Shown: positions 24,601 to 38,110 of the stretch, piece after piece
Layout of the letters: the number at the start of each line of letters is the position of its first letter
How positions within the stretch are numbered: the stretch's first letter is position 1
Assembly: GCA_000149265.1 (NCBI GenBank)
Contig: CH003228.1
Coordinates: 2,086,386 to 2,150,385 of the forward strand
DNA from: Ciona savignyi
Lineage: Eukaryota; Chordata; Ascidiacea; Phlebobranchia; Cionidae
Direction: 5' to 3'
DNA: 64,000 bases
Made by a program: the position numbers and the translations under genes
The notes under the pieces: model-generated
What the model saw: only the letters and a program-made list of their open reading frames with translations
Databases searched by the model: none
What the model was told of the DNA's origin: nothing

Positions 24601-25727
24601 TCATCAGCATCGTTGGCCACGTATACATGGCATGCATCTTCATACAACCGTTTGCTCAGCTCGGGTTCTTGGTATACGCTAATAAAAAATTTACAAGCGT
24701 CTCTATCAAACCCTTGCACACATCAGTGTGGCTTGTATTCTCTGCATACGCCGTAACAAACGTGAGTTAAAACCAAAAATATGGATAACAACTTACTAAT
24801 AATTAAACATGTTTATTATACAGGTATATTTCTTTCCTACTCTCTATAAATATGTGAAACTAAGAAAACAAGAATTTTACCAAGGACTTGATCAAGGTTT
24901 GTTGACATCTGAACGTCATCCACCAACAACCAAGACAATGGAGTAAGTGACGTCACAATGCAGGTTTTTAAGAAACGAACCCACAGATTGAACAATATAA
25001 TGAATGAAATCTAAATTTAGCTTAAAGAGCCCACTTATGTTACCATATAGCTGAAGATAAACGATTCGTTCCAACATACAATGTTTATTTTCTCTTGGTC
25101 TTGTTTTTTTGTCTAGACTCTATAGACTAGACCATTAACACAAAATATTTTTGCAGTGTTTATTTGGAAGATGCTTTTGCGATTGATGACGATACCGGTC
25201 ACGAAAGATACTTGTACAGAAAAACGGATTATGGCGGATTAGATGATGGAAATGTGGTAATTTCTTTACAAATATAGTAAAAGTTGATTTCATTGTTCAT
25301 AATTAGGTTTTTTTTGTAATAAGCTCGCGAGCGGATACTTTAACCATCATAAAGTGTCTTTTTTTTTTTTTACTGAGTTAAGTTTCGAACCCATGATGGA
25401 CTCGTCACTTAGACCGTTTTTGTATAGTGGACGGTATATGTATCGGTCGCGTTAACCATTCGGCCACACGACCGTACATCATAAGGTGTCTTTAACAAGC
25501 AACGGTCGGCAGGCGTGCTAGAGAGCCAACTCATGTGCATATTAACCAGTCCTGTAGTTTTAAATTCGAAGTTAAACTGCTGGCCAATAAGCGTGTATAA
25601 AAATGATGTATACCGGTGGATCCAAATAAATTTACGCTGTGGCTTAATAACAAACAATAAAAACAGCAGCAAACCTCTTTTAAATTTTAAAACCTAAAAA
25701 AATGTGTTTTGTTCTTTTTCGCAGTAA
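21638..25727 (+). CDS. LAPTM4-like four-TM protein with mucin-like repeat loop
   Basis: Ten exons join in phase into 509 residues: 21638-21751, 21892-21989, 22046-22734, 22795-22854, 23888-23965, 24215-24309, 24588-24761, 24824-24942, 25157-25256 and 25725-25727. The N-terminus (RTVCCCSVRTGASVIGW) resembles the Cys-rich CC-C-VRTG block before TM1 of LAPTM4 proteins. TM1 is about residues 29-52, TM2 356-375, TM3 382-407 and TM4 416-445. The TM1-TM2 loop is about 300 residues long: RLRR at 93-96, then about 21 Thr/Pro nonamers (100-295), then a Cys-rich segment with six to seven Cys. The C-terminal tail is acidic with several Tyr. LAPTM proteins are lysosomal/endosomal; location here is inferred. 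The last coding exon supplies only the stop codon. The family call rests mainly on the N-terminal block and topology. Confidence 0.6.
22131..22716 (+). repeat. 27-bp coding tandem repeat (Thr/Pro nonamers, about 21 copies)
   Basis: The unit encodes TEIPPTNPP or TQFPPTNPP, with variants SQF, TDF, TEF and ILP. The period is 27 bases throughout, apart from one partial unit near 22.17 kb. All units stay in frame and keep the P-P-T-N-P-P core, while third positions vary. The flanking sequence encodes ordinary protein. Thr density suggests O-glycosylation; N-P-P does not form N-glycosylation sequons. Confidence 0.92.
25378..25474 (-). repeat. tRNA-like sequence (pseudo-tRNA or SINE head)
   Basis: The minus strand has an A-box-like 'tggccgaatggttaacgcg', typical of Ser/Leu tRNAs, and a B-box-like 'gggttcgaaact' about 65 bases later. 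The stems do not close into a good cloverleaf and a poly-T run follows. It lies in the last intron of the LAPTM-like gene. A similar A-box segment occurs at about 14853. Confidence 0.45.
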
Positions 25728-28185
25728 AAAACACCAACCACTACTTAAAAGAAGTTTGGGACAATTTATTAAAACATGGCTGTCGAAGATTTGATTTTCC
25801 TTGTGGTAGATGTCGTACACTGTGCATGTGTTAGATTTGTTTTACACTTTACATATCTATCTGCCTTTTGTAAGTGGACTCGCATTCTATTGAATTAAAT
25901 AGACATGAGAGCATGCTGTTTTGATGGCCATATAACCTAAACACTGTAGAAAAGATATTTTTAAAGAGTTTTGGGCATTCTCCGGTTTGTACCCGAAATT
26001 TGGGCTTTTGCAAAGGTTTCATGTACTGGCCCTCCATAAAAGACAAACATGACGGATGACGTATTAAAAATACGTTTCAAAATTACGCACGTATTGTGAC
26101 TACATCAACACTCAACTTAATGAAATTGTAATTAATTGTGTTTGTTTTGCAGGTGGAGTATGATTTCCTGTCGGAAGGACAGAGGCCAAGTGAGCCCAAA
26201 CCCCATGACGTGTTTACATGATGACGTCCGCATGACGCAAACAAGAACTTTATCTTGTGTAACTTTACCTAGTCTGGAATACGTTGATAACATCGATGTA
26301 GCTTTTTTAACTGCCCTTTGTCCAGTTGTCTTTTATACAAATTCAAATTAATTTCTGTAACAATGCTGATTATTGAGTATAATTCACTTAGTACAAACAT
26401 TAGTATCAAATTACAGCTGTGAAATAAATTTAAGTATCGGCTTTTAAATCTTGGTTCTACAATGAGAACAAACAATGTAGTGTGACGTTTTGCGTTGTGT
26501 CGCAGCAAACAGCAAGCGTAGATAACGCGTAGGTTGGTGTCAGCTCAATAATACTTAAAAGTTCAACGTGGTATACTGGTGTGAGAGAGCATAATGTACC
26601 TTTTATTGGCAAGCACCTCTAAAAACTGACGCGCAACTCTAACAGTGATTTTCTCAGAAACTTGCAGGATGTGTAGTCCGCAAATCAAAGCTTATTTTAA
26701 TTAGCTCACTCACGCAATATCTAAAACGGTTAGTAGACAAAATATCGCTTAGCCCATACCCAAGCTTGGCCTTTTAGCTAGATTAATATTGTTAAAATGT
26801 TATAGTTTTGTACATCGCTAGAATTTACATAGTGAATTTAAATATACGTTCATAAGGTTAACTGTTCTTTAAAACAATGTTATACGTTGGTTGTTTGGTT
26901 TGTTATTCCCGTCACTCGCAAAGATTGATCTTTGTTTTCCACGTTTTTACGCACGTACGCATTTTGACGTCACACGCTTCAGTGGTCTGCCAGTGACCAA
27001 ACCGGAGAAGGTTGAAGCGGTCTGAGCGTCAGTTTCTTGTTGTTGTTGGTGTAGTATTCTGCGGTGTACGAGTATAAAATCACTGCAGTGTTTCCTTTGA
27101 ATCATTCGTCGGCAGTGTTTCCAGATTAAAAGTAAATGAACTTAAAAAGGTGTAAGTACTTTAGACTGAACGATTGAACAGACTTTTGGACAAACGAAAG
27201 AATGTAGTAAAAGATCAGCACTAATGAGTTAACATGAATTCAGCTGCTACCCAGTCGTTGTTGGCATATGCGTCACAGTTAGCTGTGTTTATTCAGTATC
27301 GTCGGCAGTATACAATAAGGCTTAAAGTTATCAAAGGTGTTTTAGTTAGAACCAGGTCGCGCTGCAGGGCCAATCAATAATCAGCATTCGATTCCGTTTA
27401 TCGATTTCAATTTCAGATTTACTGAATGTACTAAACAGTGCTCATTACTTCGTGAAAACAATCGACGGGTAACTTAACTTGTTATACATTTCTACCGCAA
27501 GTCAACCTAGGCCATCTCCGCAGTGTATTGATAGTTCAGGAGTTTTAAGAGACGTTCTAGATAAACAACGTAACAATTCTTGTAGCGTCGTAGAAGTTAC
27601 GCTTCAGTAATTTTATGGCAATGTAGTAATTTCTAGGCGTGTCCAATTGTAACGCCACACGCAAGTTTTTGCACAGTTTATTCCCTCTAAAGAAACATAA
27701 CTGTTTTATTTACATGCGTTTTGTTAAAGGTTCTTCAAAGCACTTTAAATCCTTTCAGAAACTGCGGTTTTGTATTAATAAAATGGCCATCACAATTGTT
27801 CTTCGCGTATAAGCCAGTTTAATCTGGTAATCCGAATCTACACTGATATTGCTGTAAGGTATATATTCGAGATTATACGCTTGATATTATTCAGGATATG
27901 ATGAGTTCATAGTGCGGTTGGTAAAACAATGCAGCTTCCGGTTTTAATTGAGAGCTGCAGTGTGAAATCGACTGTTTTCCCGGTCCAGCTTAATAATCAA
28001 TACATCCGTCGATGCAAGCCATTTTAAATGAATAATTTAAGAACAGTGAGGGTTTGGAAGCTGCGTTTGCTAATAACACCCTTTAATCTTTGTTAGCTCT
28101 ACATTATAATAGTATTAGTTTTGATTCGGTTGGTGAAGCAACCTTAATATACCCGATATCAAGTTGTACTGTGACATATTGGGAG
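25728..28185. other. 3' UTR of LAPTM-like gene and DGK upstream region
   Basis: The first several hundred bases are probably 3' UTR of the LAPTM-like gene; an AATAAA near 26.42 kb would fit. The rest leads to the DGK start codon and includes a perfect CRE palindrome. I see no further protein-coding exon that can be supported. Confidence 0.45.
26965..26972. promoter_or_regulatory. CRE palindrome TGACGTCA upstream of the DGK gene
   Basis: A perfect 8-bp CREB/ATF site lies 1.2 kb upstream of the DGK start codon, in a locally GC-richer stretch that may be the promoter. Function is an inference from the motif and position. Confidence 0.35.
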
Positions 28186-31100
28186 ATGTCTGGTGCTTCA
28201 GATGGAGAGTTCGTCACATTAACACCAGAAGAATTTGAAAGACTACAAAAATATGCAGAATGTAAGTACGGCCGCTGTTACTTATAAACAATACTGTATT
28301 GTTACTTGTAAACAATTAACAATGGCGCTTGCATTCTAACAATAGATTCCCCGAAAAAACTATCCGACGTTATGGCGGAGTTCAACGAAGATGGGATATT
28401 ATCCAAGTACAACAAAGAGAAGGTAAAACCTGTAGACACACATGGTTGTCTACAACGTTATTTGTGTGCAACAAAACAAACCCTTTAATCTTCCCCTGGG
28501 GCGCATATTACTAAAACCTATCTTCACAAGCTTTCACACGGCGACATAGAAAGACTAGTAAGATATTATCATGCATGAGTTCATTAGTGCAATCATCAAA
28601 TTCACCACGTCATATAGTTGTTTCCATCACCAATTGAATGTGGAATATGTAACTTCATCTTATAGATAGTTTCATTGAATTACTGAGCTACTTTTTATAA
28701 GGTCAGTGCCATTTACACAGTGTATCGATTCTCGTGACAAGCGGCACAAATCTCACCATCATTATGTGTCCTCGCAGGATTAATAGTATGTTTTAACGAT
28801 ACTAAATTCCCCAGCCGATCGATTATGCTGGCTTCAAGCTTTTCATGGAAACCTATCTCGACACTGACTTGACAGATGACTTTTGCGCTCACATGTTTAG
28901 GTCTTTCCAAAAATCGTCCAATCAAACTATACGGCCACTTTCCCAGGGTAAGTGTACTTATGGAATATAATTCTAGCAATAGAGTTCACTTGTGAACATC
29001 AACAAAATAAGGTTAAAACATAAATTTTTGGCGATAGGTCAAACTGCAGCAATCGATCTTTCAATTCCAACCGCACTAGCTTGTGTGTCAGTTGCAGGTT
29101 AGATGTAGCTGCATGGGTTTCTTCATTGCCATCATTTCAACGCCGCTAAACTCATTACATCACGTTTGTTTTGATCGCTTTCAAAAAAGCTTTATTTGCC
29201 ACAACTCACTTTTGTATTTATGAAGTCACCTCTGGATGAGTTATTATGTAAACAACAACCGTTGCAAGAGGAAATACGCAGCTAACACGCATGTTATCAG
29301 CATTCGTTCGACGTTTCATACTGTTATAGCAAATATCGTGATTAATTTATGCCTAACCTGCTATATATGTTGGTATACTACAGGATCGTGCGGCGATAGT
29401 ATTATTAAAAGTATGGGCGGCAGTGCTGTGACTCAAGAAACTAAGGAAGTTAACAGTGATGATGCTGTTAACGATTCTAATAGTATAGAAGGTTGGTTTT
29501 TCTAGATCAAGTTTATGCACAAGTGCTATTTACCTGATTTTCCGTTTAGATTCATCCAATTCAAAAGAAGTAAAAGAAAATAACCATCTGGGCGTGACAA
29601 AGACGGATAATCAAAAATCAGACAGAACATCCAAATTGATACCTGGTAAAGATCACCATATCATAGAGTGAAAATAAAATCTAACATCACACTATTTTTG
29701 TTCAGCCAACGCCTTCAAAGCGATCACGTCAGGGATAACAGGAAGCAATGAGAAGCCGAGGGCGACCACTATGCCCACCGACAACGAATCCGTTCACTTA
29801 AAAGATATTGCTTGTTATCTTTCTCTATTGGAGGGTGGGCGGCCGGAAGATAAATTACAATGTAGGTTAAGCTGTAACATGTGTTATCTGTACTTAACCG
29901 GAAATTAGATGTGTTCTTATTATTACACATCTATTGCTTTTTTAAAGACAACAAATTGTGCTTTTATATTATTACCAATAACATTGCTAACAAACAAAAC
30001 TGTGTGGAAGATGATGTGTGGTTTAATCTTGTTTGTTTATAAATAATCTCTAATTTGAGAACCAAAAGTTGATGTTTCGTTCATTCCTGATATTTGATTG
30101 TCTACTACCCAGTACCGTTGTACGTAGGGGAAGATGTTTAATTGTGTGACGGCCCATGCTTCCCATCCATGGGATCCATATAATTGTCCTGGGCGTTCAA
30201 TGCTGTCTGGATTGTCTTAATGTACTGTGGAACAATCCGAATTGTATATCGTGCAACTTTGCACGGAACATATATATTTTCCAAATTTACTTTTCCATAA
30301 TCCGTAATTGTATCTAGTTGTCTTCAAACTGTACGACACCGATGGGAATGGAAATTTAGATAGCACGGTGAGATGCATTTGAATGGAAATATTTGGGAAT
30401 TTTCTTTTATATAAAACGTTCATTTTTAAAGGAAATGGAGAGAATAGTGAATCAGATGATGCATGTCGCCGAATACTTAGGTTGGGACGTTACGGAGCTT
30501 AGACCGGTTAGTTGTGTTTTGATGTATGGATAGAAACTTGTTGGTTTTCTAGTTATTCCACACTGGCCATTATGTGTGAGATAAAGGCGAGTTTGCGATT
30601 CTAATTTCTATAAATAGGCTACTCACAATCTTTATTACAAACAAATAAATTGAATTCACAACTTTACAATTTGGATCAAGCGACAGTTTAGATAACTGAG
30701 TTTAAGGGGAAACTTGAATCGTATTAAACCCTCCATAATTTAGACTCATTTTAATCACATATAACACCTTGCACAAAGACAGTATAACATGCTGCCTATT
30801 GAAACTTATTACAGCTGCGTCTATTGCAGCTATATATTAAATATAACATATAACAGATATATCACAACTGAGTCCCTTTCCAATACAATTTAACAAAAAA
30901 TCTCATACTCTTCCAAGATACTCGAAGAAATGTTACAAGAAATTGACTACGACGGGGATGGGGTCGTCACGTTAAACGAGTGGATCCAAGGCGGATTAAC
31001 GTCTATTCCACTTCTTGTACTGCTTGGTCTCGAAACGGTGAGGTTATAAATCACTATTGTATGTATTGTATGTATGAAATCGAATTTTCTTTATGTGGGG

Positions 31101-34100
31101 ATATGCTGACAAGCGGTGATATCACTCTCAGTTTTCCTGTCGTTTTACTAAGAAATTATGCAAAACAAATGATTGTGATGTCACAGAATATAAAAGACGA
31201 CGGTAGTCACGCGTGGCGATTGAAACACTTCAGTCCACCCGCATACTGCAACTTTTGCTTGACCATGCTGGTGGGCGTAGGAAAGCAAGGCCTCTGCTGC
31301 ACATGTAAGTTTTAAACGCGTCCTTGATGTATTGAAATCAAGGTTAAATATGAAAATAGATTCCTTTGAATTAAGACGTTCGACGAGCACTGGTATTCTG
31401 TGTTGTTTTTATTCCTTTTTTGTAGTTATTTCGGTCAATAAAGACATTCCTTCCCAGGGGTAGGTTTAAAAACCGCAGATATGTTTTGCTTTGCGATGTG
31501 GCCTACCTTTGCTTTTGTTCGTTGATTATATGGTTATTGGGTATATTGGAAAGAGTTTTTTTGTTATTTATAGATCTTTAGAGGCCTAATATCAATATTT
31601 GATGTTCGTGTTTCATTATTAAACGAGCGAGTGCAATTTTGATGACGCGTTCGCAGGTCACTTTATTATATAGAAATGAAATCAGACAGCGCGCTTATAC
31701 AGCCAACCTACACGAATACGCCATAATGTGTTAGTATGAAATAAGAGTATACCAGTTCCATTCAAAGAATGTCAACGCGAAATAGTGGTCCGGGTACTAT
31801 TGTGATCTATAAATACTCATTGTTTAAACATAACAAGAGTTGTTTAAATACGACACCAATTTAAACGACGTGAATGGCGCGAGGAACAGTCAGTAGAAAT
31901 GACCATAAGAGGAAGTCAGTTTATATTCAGAGCTACAAGTTTGAATATGGTTCACATGTTGTAAACCAATCGTCAATAATATCTAGTTTTCTATTAATAT
32001 AATTTTGGTATTTTTATAATAATTCAGTTTAGTGACTAAAAAACTTGACATAGGTCAAATTAATACAGTCTTTGTAGTTGTAATGTAATTCAGATTGTGG
32101 TAACTTAACAAATTGTCTGCTTACAATTTGTTATCATTGCCTTTTAAATTAAAGATATAAACAGGTCACTAACCCAGAACCATAAATAACTTAAAAACAA
32201 AACAAGATTTAAAAGTTCTTAAATGGCCTGTATATATTAAACCGACGGTTGGCGCGAAGTGATCTGAAGGTTACCCGTGAGAATGAGAACGCTCTTTTAC
32301 GTATTCGGGTAATCTGGCGATTGCCCGTGTGACAACGCTCCTTGCGTTTTCATATTCACAGAGATAAAACATCAAGATACTACTCTTGTATGTTGTGAAA
32401 CACTGTTTTACACTCTTGTAAATTTCAACTAACTAAAATAACAGTCGCTATAATTCATTATTTTTTCATATTACAATAGCAATAAGCAGTATTATATTGT
32501 GATCTTATCCTAGACAGCTATTTTAGTTAAACACTTAGCTGCTCTCGCTTTAGGTCACTTTTTTCTGGTTGTTTAATTTGATATAAAATTACGTACCAGG
32601 TTTGAGTCATGGTTTTTCGATTAACATTTACGTTGTTAGATTTTAAAGCGAAACTAGGTGCAATCATTTGTTTGTTGATATCCCTACATGTAGTTCGTCT
32701 ATTTCTATTTTCGAAGTCGTTTTAACCTCGACAGAAAACTGAACTGTCGATGCTCCAGTGACCTAGTCTATTATGTCGTAAAACATACAATAGTTGATGA
32801 CTTTTTTTAAGCAAGCTTGTTTTTGTTTTAGCGAAAATTATTCATTCGAATTTTAAACGCAATTAGTGGAACATTACCTAAAGAGTTTAAAGCACGTGAT
32901 TAACATCACACACAATTAAATATTTTTGTTTTGGGATAACCGCATAAAACTAGTTGGAGCTCCAGAATATAAATCTCTTCAAAAATAAACATCTAAAATA
33001 CTCTTCCAGCACAAATTTGAGAAACAAAATTTACAATAAGTAAATATGACGACATGGTTTCTTATTAAATAATGTTTTGCAAAAAGAGGCGTATTGTTTG
33101 GTAACAATGACCAAAGTGGTTCCTACAGTGTTAAACCCAGGTAACTTTTAGTAACGAAAATTGTCTGTTCATGTAAAAAACATAATTGTTTAAAAGTACG
33201 TTATGCGTTGTTTATAAAACAAATTTCATGTTTTTTTAGTTTGCAAGTACACTGCCCATGAGCGATGTGTCAGCAAAGTGCCAGCAAACTGTATCCAGAC
33301 CTATGTTAAATCAGCGAAAGAAGCAGCGGTAAGTGTCTGCTTGAAGAGCATTAACACTAAGTCGGATGGTTCCCAGTCTTGATTATCACCTTGTTCACAT
33401 TCATATCTTATTCTTTGTTTAATCACATAAAACGTACTAAAAACGTCATCGTAGACGCTATTGTAATAATTTTTAAACAGTCGATTGATCAAAGCTAAGT
33501 TTGAAGCTTATAATTTTTATATTAGCAAGTTAATTCGTAGGGCCCGAAAGAATTTTGGCACTGATTGCAATAAAACTATGTAACTAATCTCGCGTAAAGC
33601 TATGAAACATGTCCATACAGCGTGGACAAAGTTGCAGAAATAATACCGTTTTTCCGTGTTGCAATGTATGCAGCTCATACATAATGAATCACCTTCGCGT
33701 CGTCTGTGTTGCGAAAGATGCGATGGACGCAAGGTATATTTGCATCTCATTTACACTTCTTTATACAAATCGACAGAAACTAAGTCACGTCTGGGTGGAA
33801 GGGAACAACGCAGGTCCGTGTGATAAATGCAAGAAACCCATCAAATGTTATCAAGGACTGACCGGATTACATTGCAGATGGTGCCAAGCAACTGTAAGTT
33901 CATAAGATTAATTGTTTTAAAGTTATTTTCGTCAGTGTAAAACACGAAAACATATCATTTGCATAGTTGCTGTGGTAAAACGTTTCTATATGTAATACGG
34001 AATACTGGCTGTGCATATATATAGATATACCTTTAGGCTTGGTAATGCAAATTGTACTGTGCATAATTATAATACATTCTCGTGTTTCAGTACCACAACA

Positions 34101-37100
34101 AATGCGCGTCACATATATCAGCTGAGTGTGATATGGGCAAAATGCGGGCTCACACTTTACCTCCGAGCTGTATCTGTCCGGGCTTGCTTGTAAGTTGTTT
34201 AATTAGCTTAATGTATTGGCCAATCGGTGATTGAATTTCATATCGACTACATGAATTGCAGCAAGAGAAAGAGAGTCGTTCCAGAGAGAATAGTTCTAAT
34301 GAAACGACACACAACTCAACTAATGACAAATGTAAGTTCTTCGTATTTTGTATAACAGCTGAATATTAAATACCGGGGTGAATGGAGAAATCATAGATGT
34401 TTATCACGCAGCCAAGTTCATGAAACGAATGAACTCGATGACGTGGGATGGACAAGGTCTTCAGATATCACCACTGCCAGGAACTCATCCTGTTCTAGTG
34501 TTTATCAACCCCAAAAGTGGTGGGAAACAGGGAGTCAGGTGAAAATTTCTAAATTCGGTTAATCGCGCGTGGTTTTAATTTAAATATTGTGAAACAGACT
34601 TTTAAGAAAGATGCAAAGTTTGCTGAACCCAAGGCAAGTTTACAATCTAAGCCAAGGTGGTCCGATGCCCGGTCTCAACTTCTTTCACGACGTAGAAGGC
34701 TTTCGAGTGCTTTGCTGTGGCGGCGACGGCACAGTCGGCTGGATTCTAGATTGCATCGGTGAGTTTTACGATTGTTAGAAAATCTGAGCGACTAATATTC
34801 GGATCTCAAATTTAGATAAAATATACAGCCTTTAAACAATTGATTTTCTTGTATACCCTTATGCTTCACAGGACGTAATTTACTCCCAACAATCCATTTA
34901 ACCATTCAAATAAAATGTAGTACCACTTGTGTCTTCATACTGCGGATAAGTAATCTTATGATTCGCCATTAAATAACGAATTACATGCTTAGAGACGATA
35001 AAAGCCGTCATTACCCTGCAATGGGGTTTATGCACAGGTTTCATTGTTTGTTTTAACAATTAATGACAGATAAAAGCCAGATCTTGCACCGACCTCCGGT
35101 CGCCATTCTTCCTCTCGGCACCGGGAATGACCTTGCACGTTGTCTTCGCTGGGGAGGCGGTATGTTATAATAAACGGTCCAGATAAGCAACGCGTAATGG
35201 CGGGAATTGCAGGCTACGAAGGCACCAGTGTGATGAAGGTTCTGCAGCAGGTCGAGAACAGCTTATCTGTTCCGATGGATCGATGGAATCTAAACGTCAA
35301 ACCAGAAGCCGGAAGTCGTGAAGTTGGCGACCCAGTCCCACTTTCCATAATGAACAACTACTTCTCTATCGGCGTGGTGCGTTATATTATTTGTATAATA
35401 TTGTATACTTGAGCATTGTAATCATCCGTATTGGTGATTGATTGACTTAATAACATCAGATTTATAACGTTATTGTGTACAATGGGCGCAGGACGCTTCC
35501 ATATGTCGGAAATTCCACGTCATGCGTGAAAAACATCCCGAAAAGTTCAACAGTCGCATGAAGAATAAGCTGTGGTATTCAGCATTTGGAACAACCGAAA
35601 CGTTCGCGGCCTCGTGCAAGAAACTTCACGACAACTTAGAAGTCCTGGTAAGTTGCAGGGTTCGTCCGAAAGTATTGAAATGGCGCTGGGATAACAACAA
35701 AACTTTTAAGCGTTTTCTTATCAAGAGAAATGATGTGAAAACACAATTGACAATGCAAAGCAGGCGTTGTCGACTGCCGTCCATTTCAATTCAAGACTGA
35801 ACCACAGCTTATTTATTTTATAATACTCAGTTCAGAAATAAATTTATTAATATTATTCCTACATTACTAAAAAGGTAACATAAAAGTTAAAGAGTATGAG
35901 GCGCCTTAAAACCAAATCACCAAGTCTATATTATTACATTAACGAAAGAGCTACGGACCAGTTTATTTTTATCAAATGTCAACCCTGGCATGACGATAAA
36001 ATCAAACAAAACAGACGAGGTCATTAACTTTAATTGTTTCGCTTACGTCAAGAAAATAAACGTCCTTTCTTTCTTGGGTTTACAAAAAACGAAAGCGTTG
36101 ACTTATGGATTTTTTCAACGCGCTTGTATAGAAATTATACCGCACTTATTATAGTATGATTCACAATAACATCATCTGGCTGGTATTGATCATCTGTTAT
36201 ATGGCAATGCTATCCCGATGAAGCATTGCGAATGTTGTATTCGCCGTTTTAATTATTTCTCACTGCGAATTAATTAATCTCGGTGCGAGTAATAATCTGC
36301 TTTTATTGATTTTGAGCTCATGGGAAGCTAGTTCTTTTTTTCACACCTAAGACAAACGACGATGCAGTGTCGCATTTACGCAGGTGGACGGAGAGAAGTT
36401 GGAATCGGTGTCTCGGAATAGGTTTCAAGGCATCGCCATCTTAAACATTCCTAGTGTGTACGGGGGAACCAATTTGTGGGGCCCGACGAAGAAGAAAAGA
36501 AGAGACCCAAACAATCCAATTGACTTGAAACACGCAGTGCAAGGTTCGACTCTTTGATATTGTGGAAGGATTTCTTTGAATGACGGCTGAACCAATTAAT
36601 TTATTCTTACTCGTATATTACCATTGCAATGTTTAATATTTACTGTACCTTAGAACATAGCCTGTATACATTTGAATATACCATTTTAAAGGGTGACGGT
36701 AGTCCTATTCAGGTTATTTGCAAACTGAATGAAACCAAGTAAGATGTCATTTTACCATCCAGATATGGGAGATAAACTGCTGGAAGTGGTTGGTTTGGAA
36801 GGAGCCATGGAAGTGGGTCAGATTATGGCAGGACTCCGCGCAGGGAAGCGACTTGCTCAGGGCAGTGACATCAAAATCAAGTGAGTCGTTACATTCGAGC
36901 AACAACTACTGTTTGACGACTTTTTATTCTAACAAGCTGGTTATAAAAATCAGCATGAAACATTACGCATTATCGATTGTTATATTTATTTCAACATAAT
37001 GGCAGTACTGCTACGTTAAAAAAGTGATTCGTTGTGAAAGTAATTAATGATTTTCATCACAGCACGAAGCTTTTATTCCCGATGCAAGTTGATGGGGAAC

Positions 37101-37353
37101 CGTGGATGCAAATCCCATGCAGTGTAAGTTGGGTTTTAACTTTCCGTTCGAATTCGAGCAGGAATGCATGATGAATTGGCACTGGGTGTTTGTTTTTCGT
37201 CTATTACCGACGGACGTGTTAATGGCGCTGTTTTGCTGTCCACAGATACACATCACCCACAAGAACCAGGTCCCGATGCTCATGGCCAACACCACCGGTC
37301 AAAGTTCATTTTTCTCTTGTTTTCGCAAGCAGTCGGAAACCGAGGAGCCATAA
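28186..37353 (+). CDS. DGKB: Type I diacylglycerol kinase, DGK-beta-like
   Basis: Twenty-three exons join in phase into 842 residues: 28186-28261, 28346-28422, 28815-28947, 29384-29491, 29550-29645, 29706-29861, 30318-30367, 30432-30506, 30918-31037, 31187-31304, 33240-33328, 33777-33893, 34091-34189, 34262-34331, 34412-34538, 34598-34758, 35070-35159, 35213-35376, 35492-35647, 36384-36543, 36763-36880, 37063-37123, 37246-37353. Domains in order: recoverin-like N-terminal region (1-95), Ser/Asn linker, two EF-hands with intact loops ([24 protein letters not shown]), two C1 domains (about 300-430), the catalytic domain with GGDGT at 545-549, and the accessory domain ([13 protein letters not shown]). 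It phosphorylates diacylglycerol to phosphatidic acid and should be Ca2+-regulated. The C1 and hinge text ([30 protein letters not shown]) is closest to DGK-beta. Confidence 0.96.
32243..32366 (+). repeat. SINE 3' fragment in DGK intron 10
   Basis: 'ggttggcgcgaagtgatctg' is followed by two related copies of the 'tctgaaggttacccgtgaga' block (the second 'tctggcgattgcccgtgtga'), then 'ttgcgttttcatattcacag' and 'agataaaac'. The tail region is partly duplicated. Confidence 0.65.
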
Positions 37354-37445
37354 CATTGCACTTATTTGCCAAGTCAAATGATTTTGAACAAAGTTCGAAA
37401 TTTTATTCTTCATTTTGTCACTACTCTTTGTGTATTGTTCATGTG

Positions 37446-37451
37446 AATAAA
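37446..37451 (+). terminator. DGK polyadenylation signal
   Basis: AATAAA lies 93 bases after the DGK stop codon on the same strand. Confidence 0.6.
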
Positions 37452-38110
37452 AACCGCTCAGACAGTGAGGTTTATTTGAGCATTAGAGTCGTGTTGACAA
37501 TTAGTTCAGGGACGTTAATTTGTTAATTTGGACAAGGGTTTTCGAAGACGATCCATCTGTAAACGAAACCGTAATTTAAATGCACAGTTACTTGAATTCT
37601 ATTTATAAATTTTGAATGTCTATTTGTTATATGATTATTTGCAAATCTAAACAAATACAAGTTTCGTATAGTGAGTACACGGGACTTCCAAAACGCACAA
37701 CTTACCAAACTTGGAGTCTTTCTGCCAGCTTCACGTACCTTGTCAGCAGGTTTATCTAACAATCATACTGTTTGTTAATTTTAAGTATATAACGGCGTTA
37801 CTTTGACTAAGAGTTTAATAGATTCCTTTGAATTTTTTATTCAGTCTAGTTCAGTTTCAGACATAGGCAAACTACCGTCCGCAGGCCAAAACGCACCGGA
37901 TGTTATTGTCATGTCGTAAGTCTAAATAGCGACCGACAACTAAATTATGATATCACAGATACATGCATTTCTTAGTTGAGTGTTTTTTATTAACAGTAAC
38001 AAACTATGTAAGTGGCGGCTCAATCACTTGGCCCGCCAGTTTAAGAGTAAGAATGAAATACTTCTGGCCCCTGATTTAAAATGTGTGCCCACCCCTGGTC
38101 TAGTAACTAC

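Noticed and set aside
26136-26351. Possible extra exon after the LAPTM-like gene (tttgcag|gtggagtatg)
   Set aside because: The acceptor is plausible, but the upstream stop at 25725-25727 already ends the frame and the encoded text shows no link to the family; it is probably 3' UTR.
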